A stretch of 7,565 bases of DNA. It comes from Candidatus Hydrogenedentota bacterium. Lineage in GTDB: Bacteria > Hydrogenedentota > Hydrogenedentia > Hydrogenedentales > SLHB01. The stretch's first letter is position 1. Every line of letters begins with the position of its first letter. Below are positions 7,367 to 7,565 of this stretch, one piece after another. The stretch is from NCBI GenBank assembly GCA_007118235.1, contig SKRY01000036.1:1-7565 (forward strand), written 5' to 3'. The position numbers were made by a program, and so were the translations under genes. The notes beneath the pieces are model-generated. The model searched no databases and was not told the DNA's origin. It was given only the letters and a program-made list of their open reading frames with translations.

Positions 7367-7564
7367 CTACTTCCCAAGCGTCACGTTGTGATGCATGCGC
7401 TCCACGAACTCCTCCTCCCCAAGCGTCTCACGGAAGGCTCTTTCACGGTTGACGACGTAATCCCGCAGGATTTCGCCGCAATCAAACACGGCCCGCACGA
7501 ACACCACGAAGAAGAAGACCAAGTTCAAGGTAAGCCAAAGCGCCATCCGATGAGGGCTGTCGAG
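7367..7564 (-). CDS. C-terminal end of an unidentified protein with one predicted membrane helix
   Basis: A minus-strand frame enters at the right edge and ends at TAG (7369-7367), giving 65 residues. It begins LDSPHRMALWLTLNLVFFFV; residues 9-27 form a strongly hydrophobic helix (LWLTLNLVFFFVVFVRAVF). A charged cytoplasmic-looking tail follows (EILRDYVVNRERAFRETLGE, then EEFVERMHHNVTLGK). It may be the tail of a longer gene, or a 59-residue protein starting at the ATG at 7546, though no Shine-Dalgarno site precedes that ATG. I do not recognise the family. The mixed hydrophobic/charged composition and lack of stops argue for real coding. It is on the same strand as the heptosyltransferase, about 400 bases upstream of it. 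Confidence 0.55.
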   Translation of the reverse strand, partial: LDSPHRMALWLTLNLVFFFVVFVRAVFDCGEILRDYVVNRERAFRETLGEEEFVERMHHNVTLGK

Positions 7565-7565
7565 A

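Noticed and set aside
7191..7391. 66-residue plus-strand frame
   Set aside because: Mostly a translation of the right CACGGA-type array (CLSVSIRGSNSVLF), and it overlaps the end of the edge gene on the other strand.

Overview
This GC-rich window reads almost entirely on the minus strand. It carries a compact tryptophan-biosynthesis operon, trpD-trpC-trpF-trpB-trpA, followed without a gap by the first 263 codons of a PmbA/TldE-type gene that runs off the left edge (position 1). Upstream of the operon, on the same strand, is a complete GT9 ADP-heptose:LPS heptosyltransferase (5902-6963). At the right edge is the C-terminal end of an unidentified gene with one predicted membrane helix (7367-7564). 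The heptosyltransferase implies a Gram-negative, LPS-making bacterium. The GC-rich coding and the style of the intergenic repeats remind me of environmental genomes from the PVC/Hydrogenedentota part of the tree, but this is an impression and not a placement.

Layout in transcription order (right to left): partial membrane-protein gene; a roughly 400-base non-coding region (6964-7366) with a 62-bp inverted repeat built of CACGGA-type units; heptosyltransferase; a 720-base intergenic region (5182-5901); then trpD, trpC, trpF, trpB, trpA and pmbA. Every junction from trpD to pmbA overlaps (11, 14, 56, 4 and 4 nt), so the six genes look like one translationally coupled transcript. The five enzymes take anthranilate to tryptophan. 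Anthranilate synthase (trpE/trpG) is not here and must be encoded elsewhere if the pathway is complete.

The intergenic region upstream of trpD is the most interesting part. It holds two nearly identical ~150-bp cassettes, 12 bases apart (5323-5473 and 5486-5634), and a third, shortened copy (5776-5877). Each is a chain of tight GC-rich hairpins whose stems are kept while the 2-3 nt loops differ. In the unique island between copies 2 and 3 lies a good sigma70-type promoter (TTGACT, 17-nt spacer, TGC-TAGAGT) aimed at trpD. If it is used, the operon mRNA has a leader of about 460 nt containing both complete cassettes plus a further 13-bp-stem hairpin (5273-5320). No run of Trp codons is seen in that leader, so it does not look like a classical peptide attenuator.

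I see no new protein system here. The enzymes are standard family members with intact catalytic motifs. The possible novelty is in the structured repeats and the trp leader.
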